This document shows positions 46,425-58,452 of a DNA stretch of 64,000 bases, in pieces. The position numbers were made by a program, and so were the translations under genes. Origin of the DNA: Brienomyrus brachyistius (taxonomy: Eukaryota > Chordata > Actinopteri > Osteoglossiformes > Mormyridae); contig NC_064551.1 of the NCBI RefSeq assembly GCF_023856365.1, forward strand, positions 1,506,501 through 1,570,500, given 5' to 3'. Below the pieces are notes generated by a model. That model ran no database searches, was not told the DNA's origin, and saw only the letters and a program-made list of their open reading frames with translations. Positions within the stretch are counted from its first letter, which is position 1. Each line of letters begins with the position of its first letter.

Positions 46425-49400
46425 GTAAAGCTAGCAGATGAGTACAGAATAATCACAAGCACTGGTGCAGTTCAGCACAATGTCATGGCTGTTAATATAA
46501 CCACTGCTAGTTAGAAAAGAGACTTATGTCTCTTTTCCTTTTTAGGTTTTTCCTTTATGTGAATAAGTCATTTGTTTCTTCGTCCTAGTCCAGCTTGTTT
46601 CTGGTATATTCTTTCATTTCTTTAGCTTCTAGCATCTTTAGCCATAGCAGCTTGAAGGTGTGAGTATTGCTGTCTCAGAGCATGTGTGACATCATTCTAT
46701 TAATATGTCCCCTCTATGCAGAAGCAAAATGTATTCTCCGATTTGGTATTTACAGCAACGGTGCTTTAGCAGTATATTAACATGCTAGCGTCCTGGGTTG
46801 GCTATCTCTTCAGAGGAATGACAGGTCACTAAGACGGTGGGTGATTAGTGGATATTCTTCTCAGGAATTGACCCTTCTGTACATCTTTGCAGCAAGATGA
46901 CTGAAGCGGTTTAAGTACTGATTAAATCCAAAGAAAATGTTACCCCTCGGACAGCCAATGACATTGTCGGTAAATAATCTGCATTAATAATCTCTCCAGA
47001 GGTGCTTGGTTGATTCTTGGCAGGGGTAGGTATGGCTAAGACTATGTGCCAGCCTTGTCCTGGGTGCTCAGATCCTGTCACTGTTTAGTGAGACAAAGCA
47101 CACCCCAGCCATACACCCTGTCTCATTCGGAGATGATGACGTGTGGGTGCTAACTATTCCTTCTTTAAGGATGCCACCAAAGTATGTCCCTCGGAATGCT
47201 GTGCCATGCTGTTAGGTCTTTGGAAATGCTTTTCAAGTCTGTAACTAACCCAGCTTTCCTTTGTCTATGGTTTTCACATTTTGCGAAATAAATTATAGTT
47301 CCAGTTATTGGCCATGGATATAGCTGCTAAATCACCGGTTTCCCGTAATACTGTTTATTTGTGTTTGAGTCTCAGGTGGGGGCCTGGTCTAGTCCCCTTA
47401 CTCAAAGTGTTAAGCGTGATTTTAATTGAATATATTGGTGAGGCGACATTTTAAGTTTCCAACTAAGCAAAAGAAAAAAAAAAAACAGTAGTAGGTATAA
47501 ATGAGAAGACAACGAATTTTATAGTGAGATTCTCTGAAAAGGATTCTCTGAGATTTCAAATCGATCGTTTGTTTGTGTTAGACTTAATGCTGCAAATTAA
47601 AATTACGCCACATGCTGCTTCTTCTAACTCAATTCACAGGATCATTATGTTCAGTCTTCACAGAGTTGTCTTGTTTCTTGTGTAACTATTGACTTTTTGC
47701 TTCAGATAGTACATTTTGCTCACAACCAGCATCTGGGTGAAAAAATTCATGAATTCATGCGTCATAAAGAGAGGTGCTCCCTGTCTCATTTATGATGTCA
47801 TGACCACTCCTGGTTCCTAATCGGTCCATCCTCCTTAGCTCCTTCATTCAGACCAGCTGAGGTGACTTCTCTATGCTTACATCCCCCAAACAAACAGCAT
47901 CTCTAGAGATGCTGTATGAATTGATGCACCCTTTATATTCTTTAAGGTCACACTGTTTCAGTTTCCCTGGACATGGAGTCTTCTCATCACACTGTCCTTG
48001 GATGGGTGAAAATATCCCAGTCAGAGATGTTTCGTACCCTGCTCCACTGAGGGAAAGCTGAAAATAGTAAATAAATGTCCTACTTTTGTTCTGAGAACAT
48101 CCAGGGTAAAGCAGCCAGCTTCCTTCAAATGCCCTATTAGATGATTTGCTTCAAGCCGCTGAGCTCTTTGAGTTCTGTTAGGTACAAGGGACGGTGTAGT
48201 TAAGCAACAGTTAATATTTGAAATTGTTTGTTGGTTTATACCTAATAGTCTATATCACTGGTTCTCAGCCTGTAGTACTTGGAGCACCAGGTGGTACTCA
48301 AGAGGACCATGGTAAGTTGTTGCTGTGATTCAGGTTACTGTGATTTTTTATTTTTTTTTGCCCATGTGGTACTTAGCTGCTTTGGTCTGATCGGAAGTGG
48401 AACTTGGTCCAAAAAGTTTAAGGACTGATGTCCTATAGCAAACTGACATGCAGTGCAGGGTCTAACATCCAGTGCAGGGTCTGACATCCAGTGCCAGGTG
48501 TCCCTTGCCGTGCGTCCCATGTGTCTCCCTGGAATAATCTCCTGGCTCTGCGTCATCCTGTTCAGGATAAGCGAGGGACGATGGGACTGTCCTGTGCCTC
48601 TGGATGGGCCCTGGTCACATTAGGGGTCACAGAGCGGGAGTCAGTCTAACTGCTCCGAATGCAGTTCCTTATTCTTTTGTGCAGGGTACTTTCCAATTCA
48701 TGAGATACGCCCTTCTTCACTGTTCTCTGTAGGAGACAATGGCTTGGACCAAATGTGAAACAGTTACTTTGTTACAAAGAATGCCTCACACTGGGGGGCT
48801 TTAAAATCTTTCGGATGCTCTCATGGGGACCATGTCGGCACGGCTTGCCCAAGACGCGGGGCGTTCCCGATTTCCACGCCATGTGTTTGAAAGAGAGCCG
48901 CTACCCCGGAAGGCCCTTGGCTTTGTAGCGCTGTGCAGAGAGCAGGCCGGCCCCGGCCTGGCCAGTGATAACGGCGATCGATGCGATAGCGGGCCTGCTA
49001 ATAGCAGCCGCTGAGTGGAGCAGCAGGCAAGGCGTCCCCTGCGGGGATGATGTAACCCGCTGCAACGGACCCACTCCCAGCGCCAAACAGCCTCGTCCCA
49101 ATCTCCTCAGGCCAGCTTCCTGCCCGGCCCTCAGCTCGACGCCCTGCACGGCAGGCAGGATATCGTGCTCCCGCTACTGCAGATCTACATCTGCATAAAC
49201 AAGAACCGACAAAACAATGTGACATTGAAAATCACGGCGCACCAGTGCCCTTGGCATGCCAGTTAGTATTGAGCAATTGGTACAGACCTCATCACCCTTG
49301 AGGGATGATTGTTCACAGCCCCCTAGAGGGGTGTCTTACGCAGGGCTGAGCTCAGGAAAAAGAAAACCCACAGACCTCTGGAGATTGTGCAAAAGACTGT

Positions 49401-50540
49401 AAGGACACAGAGGCCTGCAGAGAAATGCTAGCGGCATGCGGCCTCAAGGCTCTTGTCCTCTGCTGGCCCTTGTATCCTTAGACCTTGGGTGGTGAGGTGG
49501 AATGTGGATGCCACCCTGCTGTTCCTGTAAAATCACACTGTATCTTCAGCTTTTCTCATGAATCATTCCATTTGGAATTCTGCTGTATTCTGTTAGCAAA
49601 AAAATGTAGCTTTAACTGCCAACATATGCAGCATATTTCTGTATTTGCTGTGTCGGAAGAACTGCCACGCAATATGTCAGCAACGATGGCTAGTTGACCA
49701 AGCTGATCACTAATGATGCTAGCCTCTCTCTTCATCTGAATCTCATCCAGTAACCTTATTCATTCCTGGGGTACACACAGTCTTCATGGGACGATTCAGA
49801 ACTCTTGTGTCTCTCCTTGGTCAATGACAGACGTCTTCTGTCACTCCAGATTAAATCTGAGGCCTGAGACAGGAGGTTGCTCTCTGGTGGCGGGCAGAGT
49901 CATAGAAGCCCCACCGGGGTTGTCGCACATCGGCCCGAGATGGAGGAAGCGGCAATGACGGCATACTCAAGGAAGAAGTGAGGAAGGAAGATCAAAGAAC
50001 ATCATCGTTGTCTAGTGAGGAACCCAATCATTTAGTCCAATGGGAAGTTTACAGTGTACCAGACCTTCAAAAGGGTCTTATAGCCACAACAATGGATGCT
50101 TTTTGTTTTCTGACGACTGACTGGGAAAATTTGCAAAAGCGTAGAATTTGCACCCTGAGACAATTTTCCTGAGGAAGTGTCCAAGTGGCGCACAGAGCCA
50201 TATTAGGGAAACAGCTCTAGTTTGTGGCAAAAGTCCCTCCTGTAATGGCATGACTCACTGCTGTACTAATCTATCTCATTTCCTAGACAGACATAACCTT
50301 ATTCACTCTTATCCATTAGATCCAGTTAAATAAATCACAAAAGAGTTACATGAACGCTTTTAAAATGTTAGCAGATCAAATCAGATTGATGGAAGTTACT
50401 TCGCAGATGTATTTAACGCAATGAATTAGTCCTGAGTTTATTCTGAATGTGTCCTCAGTCATTATAATAATCCAAAGCCCCCCAATTTCACGCTAATGTA
50501 AATGAAGAACCTGGAGCAACTGGAGAATATATGAGAGGCA
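46425..50540. other. No gene recognised
   Basis: No conserved coding exon is seen on either strand. A GC-rich patch lies at 48820-49190 with scattered CpG. A (T)n tract is near 48350 and an A tract near 47475. BRF1, the expected next gene by human synteny, has no recognisable exon here. Confidence 0.45.
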
Positions 50541-51113
50541 TCTGGCTGCAGAAGGGCCTGACAGCGCGTGTCCTCTGTCAGGCCCCTTCCACTCTCAAGC
50601 CCCTACGTCATTTCCGTTCGAACGACAAATCTTCTTGTCGCGAGCTATAAGAATCCATCTTGTCGTGCGGATAATTCTGAAGTCGTGGAATGTATGACTT
50701 AACTATTTAAAAATTAATTATCACATCGAAATACGCCTGTGTTGAACTCATCGCCTTAGTACAGGCAACTCATGTTTACCTTAAAAAAGTCCTAAGAGTA
50801 GTGCTCGGTCACATACAAAAGTCAGCCAAAGACAAAGTAAACTTTATAGTCATCTCAGCTACTGTATATACAAATATATAGAGAGGCAAGACGACGTGAC
50901 TCCGACGTGACTTACCGTTATCAGGAGTGGCAAGATGGACTTCATAACTGAATATTACACTGAAGAAGAGAAAGATACCATTGTCTATCCCTTTTTTTTT
51001 CAATTTTCAAATGTTTCAAAGACATGCATTTGTTTTTAGAAAACACAGCCGACAAGAGCTTAATCGTGTTTTGTGGTTTAGCGTAGTAGGTTCACTGTAC
51101 AGTACATTGTTAT

Positions 51114-51363
51114 TGTCACAACCGATCGTTCAGACCTCGTGGACCACGCCCACTTCATTTATCTCGTGTGAATCCCGCTTGTTACCAGCTTTCCTGTTTG
51201 ATCTTGTTTGTCTTGTGTATTTCAGTGTGTTCTATTTCATTCTCCAGATCTGTCGTTGTTGTTGCTACGTGCCTTGTTCCCTGTGATTCCCTTTTTACCC
51301 TGATTAAACCCCGTTTATTCGCATTCACGGCTCCCTTCGCCTGCTTCTCCGCACCCGATGTCA
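51114..51363 (+). mobile_element. Solo LTR 1 (250 bp) with 5-bp target duplication
   Basis: The segment starts tgtcacaaccg and ends ccgatgtca. It is flanked by the identical direct repeat gttat (51109-51113 and 51364-51368). This is the signature of an LTR-retrotransposon insertion followed by LTR-LTR recombination. The expected terminal tgaca is tgtca here. A 'gattaaaccccgtttatt' near the 3' part is similar to the sister LTR downstream. It is nested inside the inverted-repeat element. Confidence 0.75.
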
Positions 51364-51432
51364 GTTATTTTTTATATTAGTCATATATATGCATCTGTTT
51401 TTAGTGAAAAATCCTTAATCACTGATTGCAGT

Positions 51433-51726
51433 TGTCATGCCCGGCCCGCTCCTCCTGTGTGCCACGCCCCCTGATTACCCACGTGTTTTCTCCCGATTGT
51501 ACCCAGCTGTGTCTAGTTAATTTGATCAGTCCTGTGTATTTCAGTCCGTGCCTTGCCTGAGTCCATTGTCTGTCATTGTGGTTATTACCTTGTGAGCGTA
51601 TTCGTGCGATGTTCCCTAGTCCTCGTCAGTTTAATAAATCCCCGTTTGCCCTGATCTTGCCGGCTCGCCTGCCTCTTTGCTCGTCGCCCCGTCCTTGCGC
51701 CTCACCCGCACCGCACGCGCGTGACA
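51433..51726 (+). mobile_element. Solo LTR 2 (294 bp) with 5-bp target duplication
   Basis: It starts tgtcatgcccggcccg and ends cgcgtgaca, a perfect TGTCA...TGACA pair. It is flanked by the identical direct repeat gcagt (51428-51432 and 51727-51731). An internal 'gtttaataaatccccgtt' could serve as the LTR polyadenylation signal. It shares blocks with LTR 1 (cctgtgtatttcagt-type and aaa.ccccgttt), so both belong to related families, probably Ty3/Gypsy. No internal retroviral genes remain. Confidence 0.85.
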
Positions 51727-52977
51727 GCAGTACTGTAAATTATTGTATATTTTCAAAGATCTGTTATTTGTATATAGTATTTGTTGTCATTTCATAAAGT
51801 AGTTCATATATTTAAGTGTTTTATACTGTATTCTGTTGACATCCTGTTTGGTTTGAAAAATAAACCTTTTGCTGTTTTGTGAGGATTTTTTTATTATTAT
51901 TAAAAACAACATAGTTTCTATATAACTAGAATAGTAGTTTTTCTTGTAGAAATTTAATTCTCATCGGCTCCTTAGAAAAAAATTTACATAGTAAAAATAT
52001 TGTATTATGGCCAGTACCAAAGCACAACTTTTTACTGGCAATCGTTTATTTAAATTAGGCAATTACGCAACTGTTTCAACTTCACATTATATTATTGTCT
52101 TCACAATATAATTAAAAATATTTTTATTTGTTTTTTTATTAAAAAATGACTTCGTCATATGTTTACATAATATTGAGGTATGTATTAATATGTGATATAT
52201 AGTGTAATACACGGTAAGAAAGTTCTAATTAGCTATTTAGGCACACTACACTCTAAATCTATGTTGGAACACTGGACTCTAGACATCGTTATTAAAATGA
52301 TGTTATTACTTGGGCACATATCTTGGGTAAAACAAATACGTTTTGTCAATAACCAATAACGCACAAAACATGTTTATTAGATTATGACTTAAAAGTTTCC
52401 GTATAAACATTGAAATGCTGACATTATTAAAGTACAATATTTGACGGAATAAATATGGCACAAGAAAATAATGATTTAAGTACATATTAGCTATAGTCTG
52501 ATGTCTCACAATAATAACACATACAGTAGCACTACATTTATTTACACACACATATGTACAACTATATTGTTCAGGTTTGAGACGGATTCCCTCGTTTAAA
52601 CAGAAATTACGTATTGGGGTTTGTCAAGACGGATTTGTCCACAGGACGGATTGTTTGTTTGTCTCTTGGAAAAAATAATCTCTCTCCAAATCTGCTGAAA
52701 TATAAAGCAACAACACACAACAGCGTGTTCATGGAGGCAGCCATGTTTGAATGGGAGATCGTCACCTCGGAATTTCCGGATAATCTGTCGTTTTAACGGA
52801 AATGACGTAGGGGCTTGAGAGTGGAAGAGGCTTGACAGGGGACACGCGCTGTCAGGCCCCTTCTGCAGCCAGACACTCGTGGAATATATACTGTATATAT
52901 TTTTTATTGTGGTGGATTCCCCCCCCCCCACACACTCAGGTTTATAATTATATCTTTGTAGGTACTCTCCATTCATA

Positions 52978-52980
<3 letters not shown>

Positions 52981-53031
<51 letters not shown>

Positions 53032-53037
53032 ACACAC
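52981..53037. repeat. (CA)n microsatellite
   Basis: About 28 CA dinucleotides with one interruption (cacatacac). Confidence 0.97.
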
Positions 53038-56000
53038 TGCTCGGCTTGGGCCAGTTCTTAACCCAATCCTGCCCTGATGGTGCATGCAGTTATCATGGGG
53101 ATATTGGCTATGCATTGCATGGGCTCAACATGGATGGCATGACTGGTCATGTATTCCCATAAATGAGTGTCACACACTGGCTTTATATGGTTCAACGCCT
53201 CTTAAAGGAAACTCAATGCAAAGAATGTATGTCTGATACATTTGTCAAGGCAACAGCCCCTGTCACCAACCCATCATAATGAATGTCCATTTTATTTTTA
53301 GGGCTTGCTGATACTACTTTTACTCAAGGTCATTATTACTTATTTTCATTATTACGTGATTTTACTTTTAAAAATATTCCATTGTAGCCATAAGCACAAG
53401 CAGTCAAATATAGAGTCGAGGGGGAAATGTGCCAAGGGGGGACCCTAATGACACCCCCTCCACCTCACCTGTAATTTTTGGGGTTTGGCCTAAAAGGTTT
53501 GGGAACCCATGCCTTATTAAGCCCCTCATTCATGCCGGCCTTTTAAAAGGCCAGTCCTACTGGGGAGGTGGTCACATGACCCTCTCTAGGCCCGCTGTCC
53601 AGTCCGGGCATCATTGTTTTTATAACTGGATGAACAGTCTCAGGCTCCAGGTACCACGTAACTCAATCTGCTAAACTTGACCCAAACCCACCAGTGGGCG
53701 CGCGTGGGATTTCCGGAGAGGGCACCCCGGGTGATTGGGCCACCCCAGACAGGCTTGCCGTTTAGTAACGAAACACAAAAATCAATGCGTGACATACTGA
53801 GCTGATAATCTCCTGTTTCATTGGAGGTCCATTACACTGTCCTACACGCCAGCAATTTGGTCATTCAATCAGACGCACTTAAAAAGCTCCTTTTATGTCC
53901 CAGGGAGGACGGCTGAAAGCAGAAGGGTCAGGTGACACGGCCAGCATCCAATGACAACAAGCCGCATTGCGGTGGGGGTCATTAGCCGCCAACTGAGAGC
54001 GGTAATTACCGGTTTTGCCGCGCTGCGATATTTTAATGACACACTGGAGCGCACTTGCTTCCGAGCAGCAGAAAATTCAGCCTCGACCTGAAGCTGCTCT
54101 AAAGTCGTATGTTAGTGTTTTCTGCCTTCAGGAAACAGTCACAGAGAGACGATGAGCGATGAAAATGCATGGGGGCCTGGGGGGGGGGGGGGGGACATCG
54201 ATGACAACTGGCCAGCACGAGTTTCTAATGTAAGCAAACCAAACCAAATTCGCGTTTAATGGGCCACTTCACAGCGCCATCAATTCATGCTAAAGCGGAA
54301 CTGATGCTCATCCTCATATCCCTTCGCATCGTTTTGACACTTTGCGCTCTCTGTCTCAGGGCAACCACATGACCGACACCTTGTCACGCTACTTGACGTC
54401 TTTTTGAGGGGTGGGGGAGAGTGATAATGAACCCCCCCCCTTCCCCCAACGTGTCATAAACCAGCATCAGAGGGCCTCCTGGCAGCGAGACAGCTGGACA
54501 TGGCCTGTGGGTGCAGGGAGTCCACGTCACTGGCGGAGGAGGAGCGGGGGCCAGCTCATTAATGGTGAGAAGGAGCACGCCGCTCGCTCCCGCTCGATCC
54601 ACGGGGGGAATTTCATTTTCACCTTTGTCACAGCGGCGGCACAAGCCACGGCAGCGAAATCGCTAGGTCGGCTTTGTCATTACAGGAAAGCGAAGGGCTG
54701 TTTTAGAGGGCAGGTCAGCACACAAAATGCTGAAGATCAAGGCCTTACATAATGCCAAAGCGTGCAGGGCTGCATTATTCAATAGCTATAATTTAGCCCA
54801 AATAGCAGTGGTAACCATAAACATGAAGCAGTGCTTACTTTCTGCTTTGGACTCCTCACGGATTCTGCTTGCTGTCTTCCTGCTCTGTTTACACTCTCGG
54901 GTGTTTGTTTCACAGTCAGCGTTTCTCTGAAGCTCCCAGAAGATGCTAAGAATCTTTCTCTGTGGAGGCTCTGTGATGGTCTGGACCACACCACCATCCT
55001 CAGAGTGGCCATGACAGGAATCGGTTCACATAAATCTCCCACGGCCTTTGCAGAGGTGCTAAGGGGCTGGCGCCCTCACGGGGAGTGTAGCTGATGTGCG
55101 GTGTGTTTGGGCCACACCGTTCGTATGTCGTGTATGTGTTTCAATACTTTTTGTTTTCCCACCCTGCCTTCTTGGTACAGGGTCCGGCAGGGACCGAGCT
55201 GTCCGACCCTGAGCTCCAAGATGAGGTCTGCAGAATAGACCCCATGTATCGAGAAGCATCTTCTCCTGGGTCTGCTCCACTGCTGCACATTTAACCAGTG
55301 CCTGACTGGGGCGAGTACACGGAGAGCTAGCCTGGCCTGGGGTGTGGGGGTTGGGGAGGCTGTACCAGAGCCCTGCTAATAATGCGAAGGCAGCTGATGT
55401 GATGTCTGTTCACACTGGCCGCATGTCACAGTTATTACGGCGATTCTGAGGATAAATGGCAGCCACCGTCATCATTTGGGCCACAGCCGCTGGCTTCACT
55501 GTGTGCTTAATGTGCGTGACTTCAGCGTGCCAACAGAAAAGCAGAGAGTTTGCTCCCCTAACATCCACTCCAGTGGGCTCTTATGCCTCTGGTGAGTCAG
55601 ATTCCTCCATGCCGACACACCCCTGCGTCCTGCCTGATCCTACGGCAGCCCGTCTGAGAGCAGGAAGCTTGTCCCATCCTGCCCCGCATACCTGCCTCCG
55701 TCCTGGTGCTGCTCCGGGGCATTTTATACCCCATACCTGCCAACATCTCAGACCTGCACCCTCCCCTCTTACAGAGTCAGTTCTGCCTGCTTCGCTGGTT
55801 GTTGAGCCGTTGATTAAACATAAGCCAGGAAGTTATACCTATTACAGAAAAAGGAATTCCTTTGAAATTCATCTGTCCACCTCTTGGTGTCTTGGGTTTG
55901 CTGCAGCTTATCCTGGCATCAGGGCGTGTTTCCTGTTGAGACGTATTTTGCTTCAGTAAGTCTTAATCCTAGACGACAAAAAACCCCATGCTGTGGGCAG

Positions 56001-57896
56001 GACTAAAGCATGTGGCCCCACCCACAGTCCTCCTTGTGACAGCAGTGCTGTAGTCTTAGATCCCCCCCCCCAAAACTTACGGTGCCAGTGTGTTAGGAGA
56101 CTTACGGCGCGCCGCTGTAAGTGAGGCTCACGCTTTGCCCACAAAATTGCACCCTGAACATCCTCAGCTGAGCCTGCCTAGTGATGCACGCATTTTCTCC
56201 AAAACATCCCTTTTTTGTAACTCTAAGTACACTGACCACAATCCTCTTTAACACCCACTCGGTGTGGTTGGGTATGCTGATGCCACTGGGCCCGAGACTG
56301 ACCATAGCCGCCACCATCTCCAGACCCATGTGACCGACACAAATCTCTGTATCTCAGACAAATGTAAACAGCTATATGAGTGACATCCAGCAACAGGGCA
56401 GTGATGACAATGCTGCTGTCCTATTGGCCGTTCTGGGCTCCTGGGCCTTCCCTCTTTAGGAGAGCTAAGTAAACAGTGTGGTCACAAGCCAAGATGCGTC
56501 TCAGCCGTTTCCCAGAGGACAAACGTTCACTGCCACAATAAACTGCCAACAAAGCAGAGCTAATTACAGGACACAGGCAGCAGCAGATCCTCCTGCTTTC
56601 TGCCCACTTAATCAATTACCTTTTTATGGCTTGGCACAGAGAAATGAGATGCCCTTTGCTGAGGGTGAAAGTTACTGCCCCAGCACACAAAGCGTCCTAC
56701 ACATGTCGGTCCATTAGCATGGCATGAAGAGCCATGAAATATAAAAACTAGGCAGAAATCGATGTAAACAATGGCTTTGATGATGGACCACCGGCGGAAA
56801 TGCAGCGATGGAAGCAGAGGCACACAGAGCAAAGACGGTAGACTACAGACAGACACCATATTATATGGTTTTGCTGCAAGGTCTTTTAAGATGTCAAAGC
56901 ACTATTCACCAAGGACTCAAAGACCACTTTCCACCTGAAGAGGATGACAGACTGATGCTGGTCTGTGAGCGTGTTTCAGGTCAGACTGCAGACGCCGCAT
57001 GATGGCCTTTATGATCCTCTACGGCACCAGGAACCCAAAACCCAGAGTAGTCAGTGGTTTGGCTTAGGTGTCTTATTTCAGGTCAGACGCTGCGGAACAT
57101 AAGGCACTGTGGATAGGCATTGTTGGATTAACGGCCAATCAGAATACAGGAGAGGTGCAGTGGGCAGGGCTTCTGCCTGTCACTGTAATATTGAGCTCGG
57201 TCCAAGCGAGGATACTGCTCTTGGCTCTCCGGAGAGCAGGAAACCCTGTGGGGCATGACCTTACAACAGCAACACAAAGGGGGTCAAGGCTGTTGATCAG
57301 ATGTGGACACATAACTGAAATGTGGTCCCTCAGCCATAGCCTTCGATTCTATTCAGCTTTGTGTTCAGATTCAGCTCTGTAGTTTACCCTGGGAATGCAA
57401 AACCTTCATCGATCTACCGCTCATGACTATGTATCCAGTACACAGTCACTCACAGCCTGAACCCAATTCCAGGAAGTCAACAAAAGAAGGGCGTTCTTAC
57501 GCAAAGGTGCACATCATAACTGTCGAGATTCTAAGTGATCTCGTCATGGTTTAAAATGAATTGGCTGAAGAAGCTAAACTGAATCCTACAGTGCATCGTT
57601 AAAATATGTCTGCACTGCAGTCCGTCGTGTGCCCAACATGTAGATTAATCAGTCACTCATTAAAAAAGATACAAGAGTCACAGGCATCAGTGAACCACAT
57701 TTAATCGCTGTTTCTTCATTGTTATTTAGCCACAATAATGGCTATTTTTTGTCAAATTTGACATCCAAAGAAACATCACAAATTTTACATTTATATATTA
57801 ATCTTTTACGGAAGTTTTAAGAAGACCTTTTAGAGGCTTATTTGATCTAAAAGATGGACTCAAAGTTCTATGGTTATAATGTAGGGAGTCTGCGCT
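53038..57896. other. No gene recognised; one conserved-looking stretch
   Basis: Open frames here (for example 54411-54752, 55456-55959 and the minus-strand 56102-56329) have no recognisable domain or convincing splice structure. The stretch at 53755-54115 looks like conserved non-coding sequence (see findings). A poly-G run lies at 54179-54194. Confidence 0.45.
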
Positions 57897-58452
57897 CTTC
57901 CACACACAGGCTGCACCTCATCTGAGGCTGTGTTCTCTCTCACACACAGGCTGCACCTCATCTGAGGCTGTGTTCTCTCCCACACAGGCTGCACCTCATC
58001 TGAGGCTGTGTTCTCTCTCTCACACACAGGCTGCACCTCATCTGAGGCTGTGTTCTCTCCCACACAGGCTGCACCTCATCTGAGGCTGTGTTCTCTCCCA
58101 CACAGGCTGCACCTCATCTGAGGCTGTGTTCTCTCCCACACACAGGCTGCACCTCATCTGAGGCTGTGTTCTCTCCCACACAGGCTGCACCTCATCTGAG
58201 GCTGTGTTCTCTCTCCCACACACAGGCTGCACCTCATCTGAGGCTGTGTTCTCTCCCACACACAGGCTGCACCTCATCTGAGGCTGTGTTCTCTCTCCCA
58301 CACACAGGCTGCACCTCATCTGAGGCTGTGTTCTCTCTCCCACACACAGGTTGCACCTCATCTGAGGCTGTGTTCTCTCCCACACAGGCTGCACCTCATC
58401 TGAGGCTGTGTTCTCTCCCACACACAGGCTGCATCTCATCTGAGGCTGTGCC
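57897..58452. repeat. Minisatellite, 38-44-bp unit, 14 copies
   Basis: Each unit contains caggctgcacctcatctgag and then gctgtgttctctc, with a variable CACACA and CTCTCT linker that makes the length range from 38 to 44 bp. The core 'cctcatctgagg' is a perfect inverted repeat with a 2-nt loop, and flanking 'cacag'/'ctgtg' can extend it. Two single-base variants occur (ggttgcacc, and gcatctc in the last copy). The minus-strand frames through it are artefacts. Confidence 0.96.

Larger units (their letters stand above)
50541..52873. mobile_element. 2.3-kb element with about 88-bp terminal inverted repeats
   Basis: The left end 50541-50627 (starting tctggctgcagaaggg) and the right end 52786-52873 are inverted copies, differing by one gap and about five substitutions in my reading. 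Each end holds its own hairpin; on the left, gggcctgacag and ctgtcaggccc are separated by 10 bp. The interior has no transposase frame; two solo LTRs account for about 550 bp of it and the rest is AT-rich. No direct target-site duplication is visible. It is best seen as a non-autonomous DNA transposon or foldback element of unknown superfamily. Confidence 0.75.

Noticed and set aside
48820..49190. GC-rich patch with short open frames on both strands
   Set aside because: No domain, no consistent splice sites and only modest CpG density. It is not enough to call a promoter or gene.
57897..58452. CRISPR-like appearance of regularly spaced palindromic repeats
   Set aside because: There are no unique spacers; the linkers are simple CA/CT runs. 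The context is a vertebrate genome.
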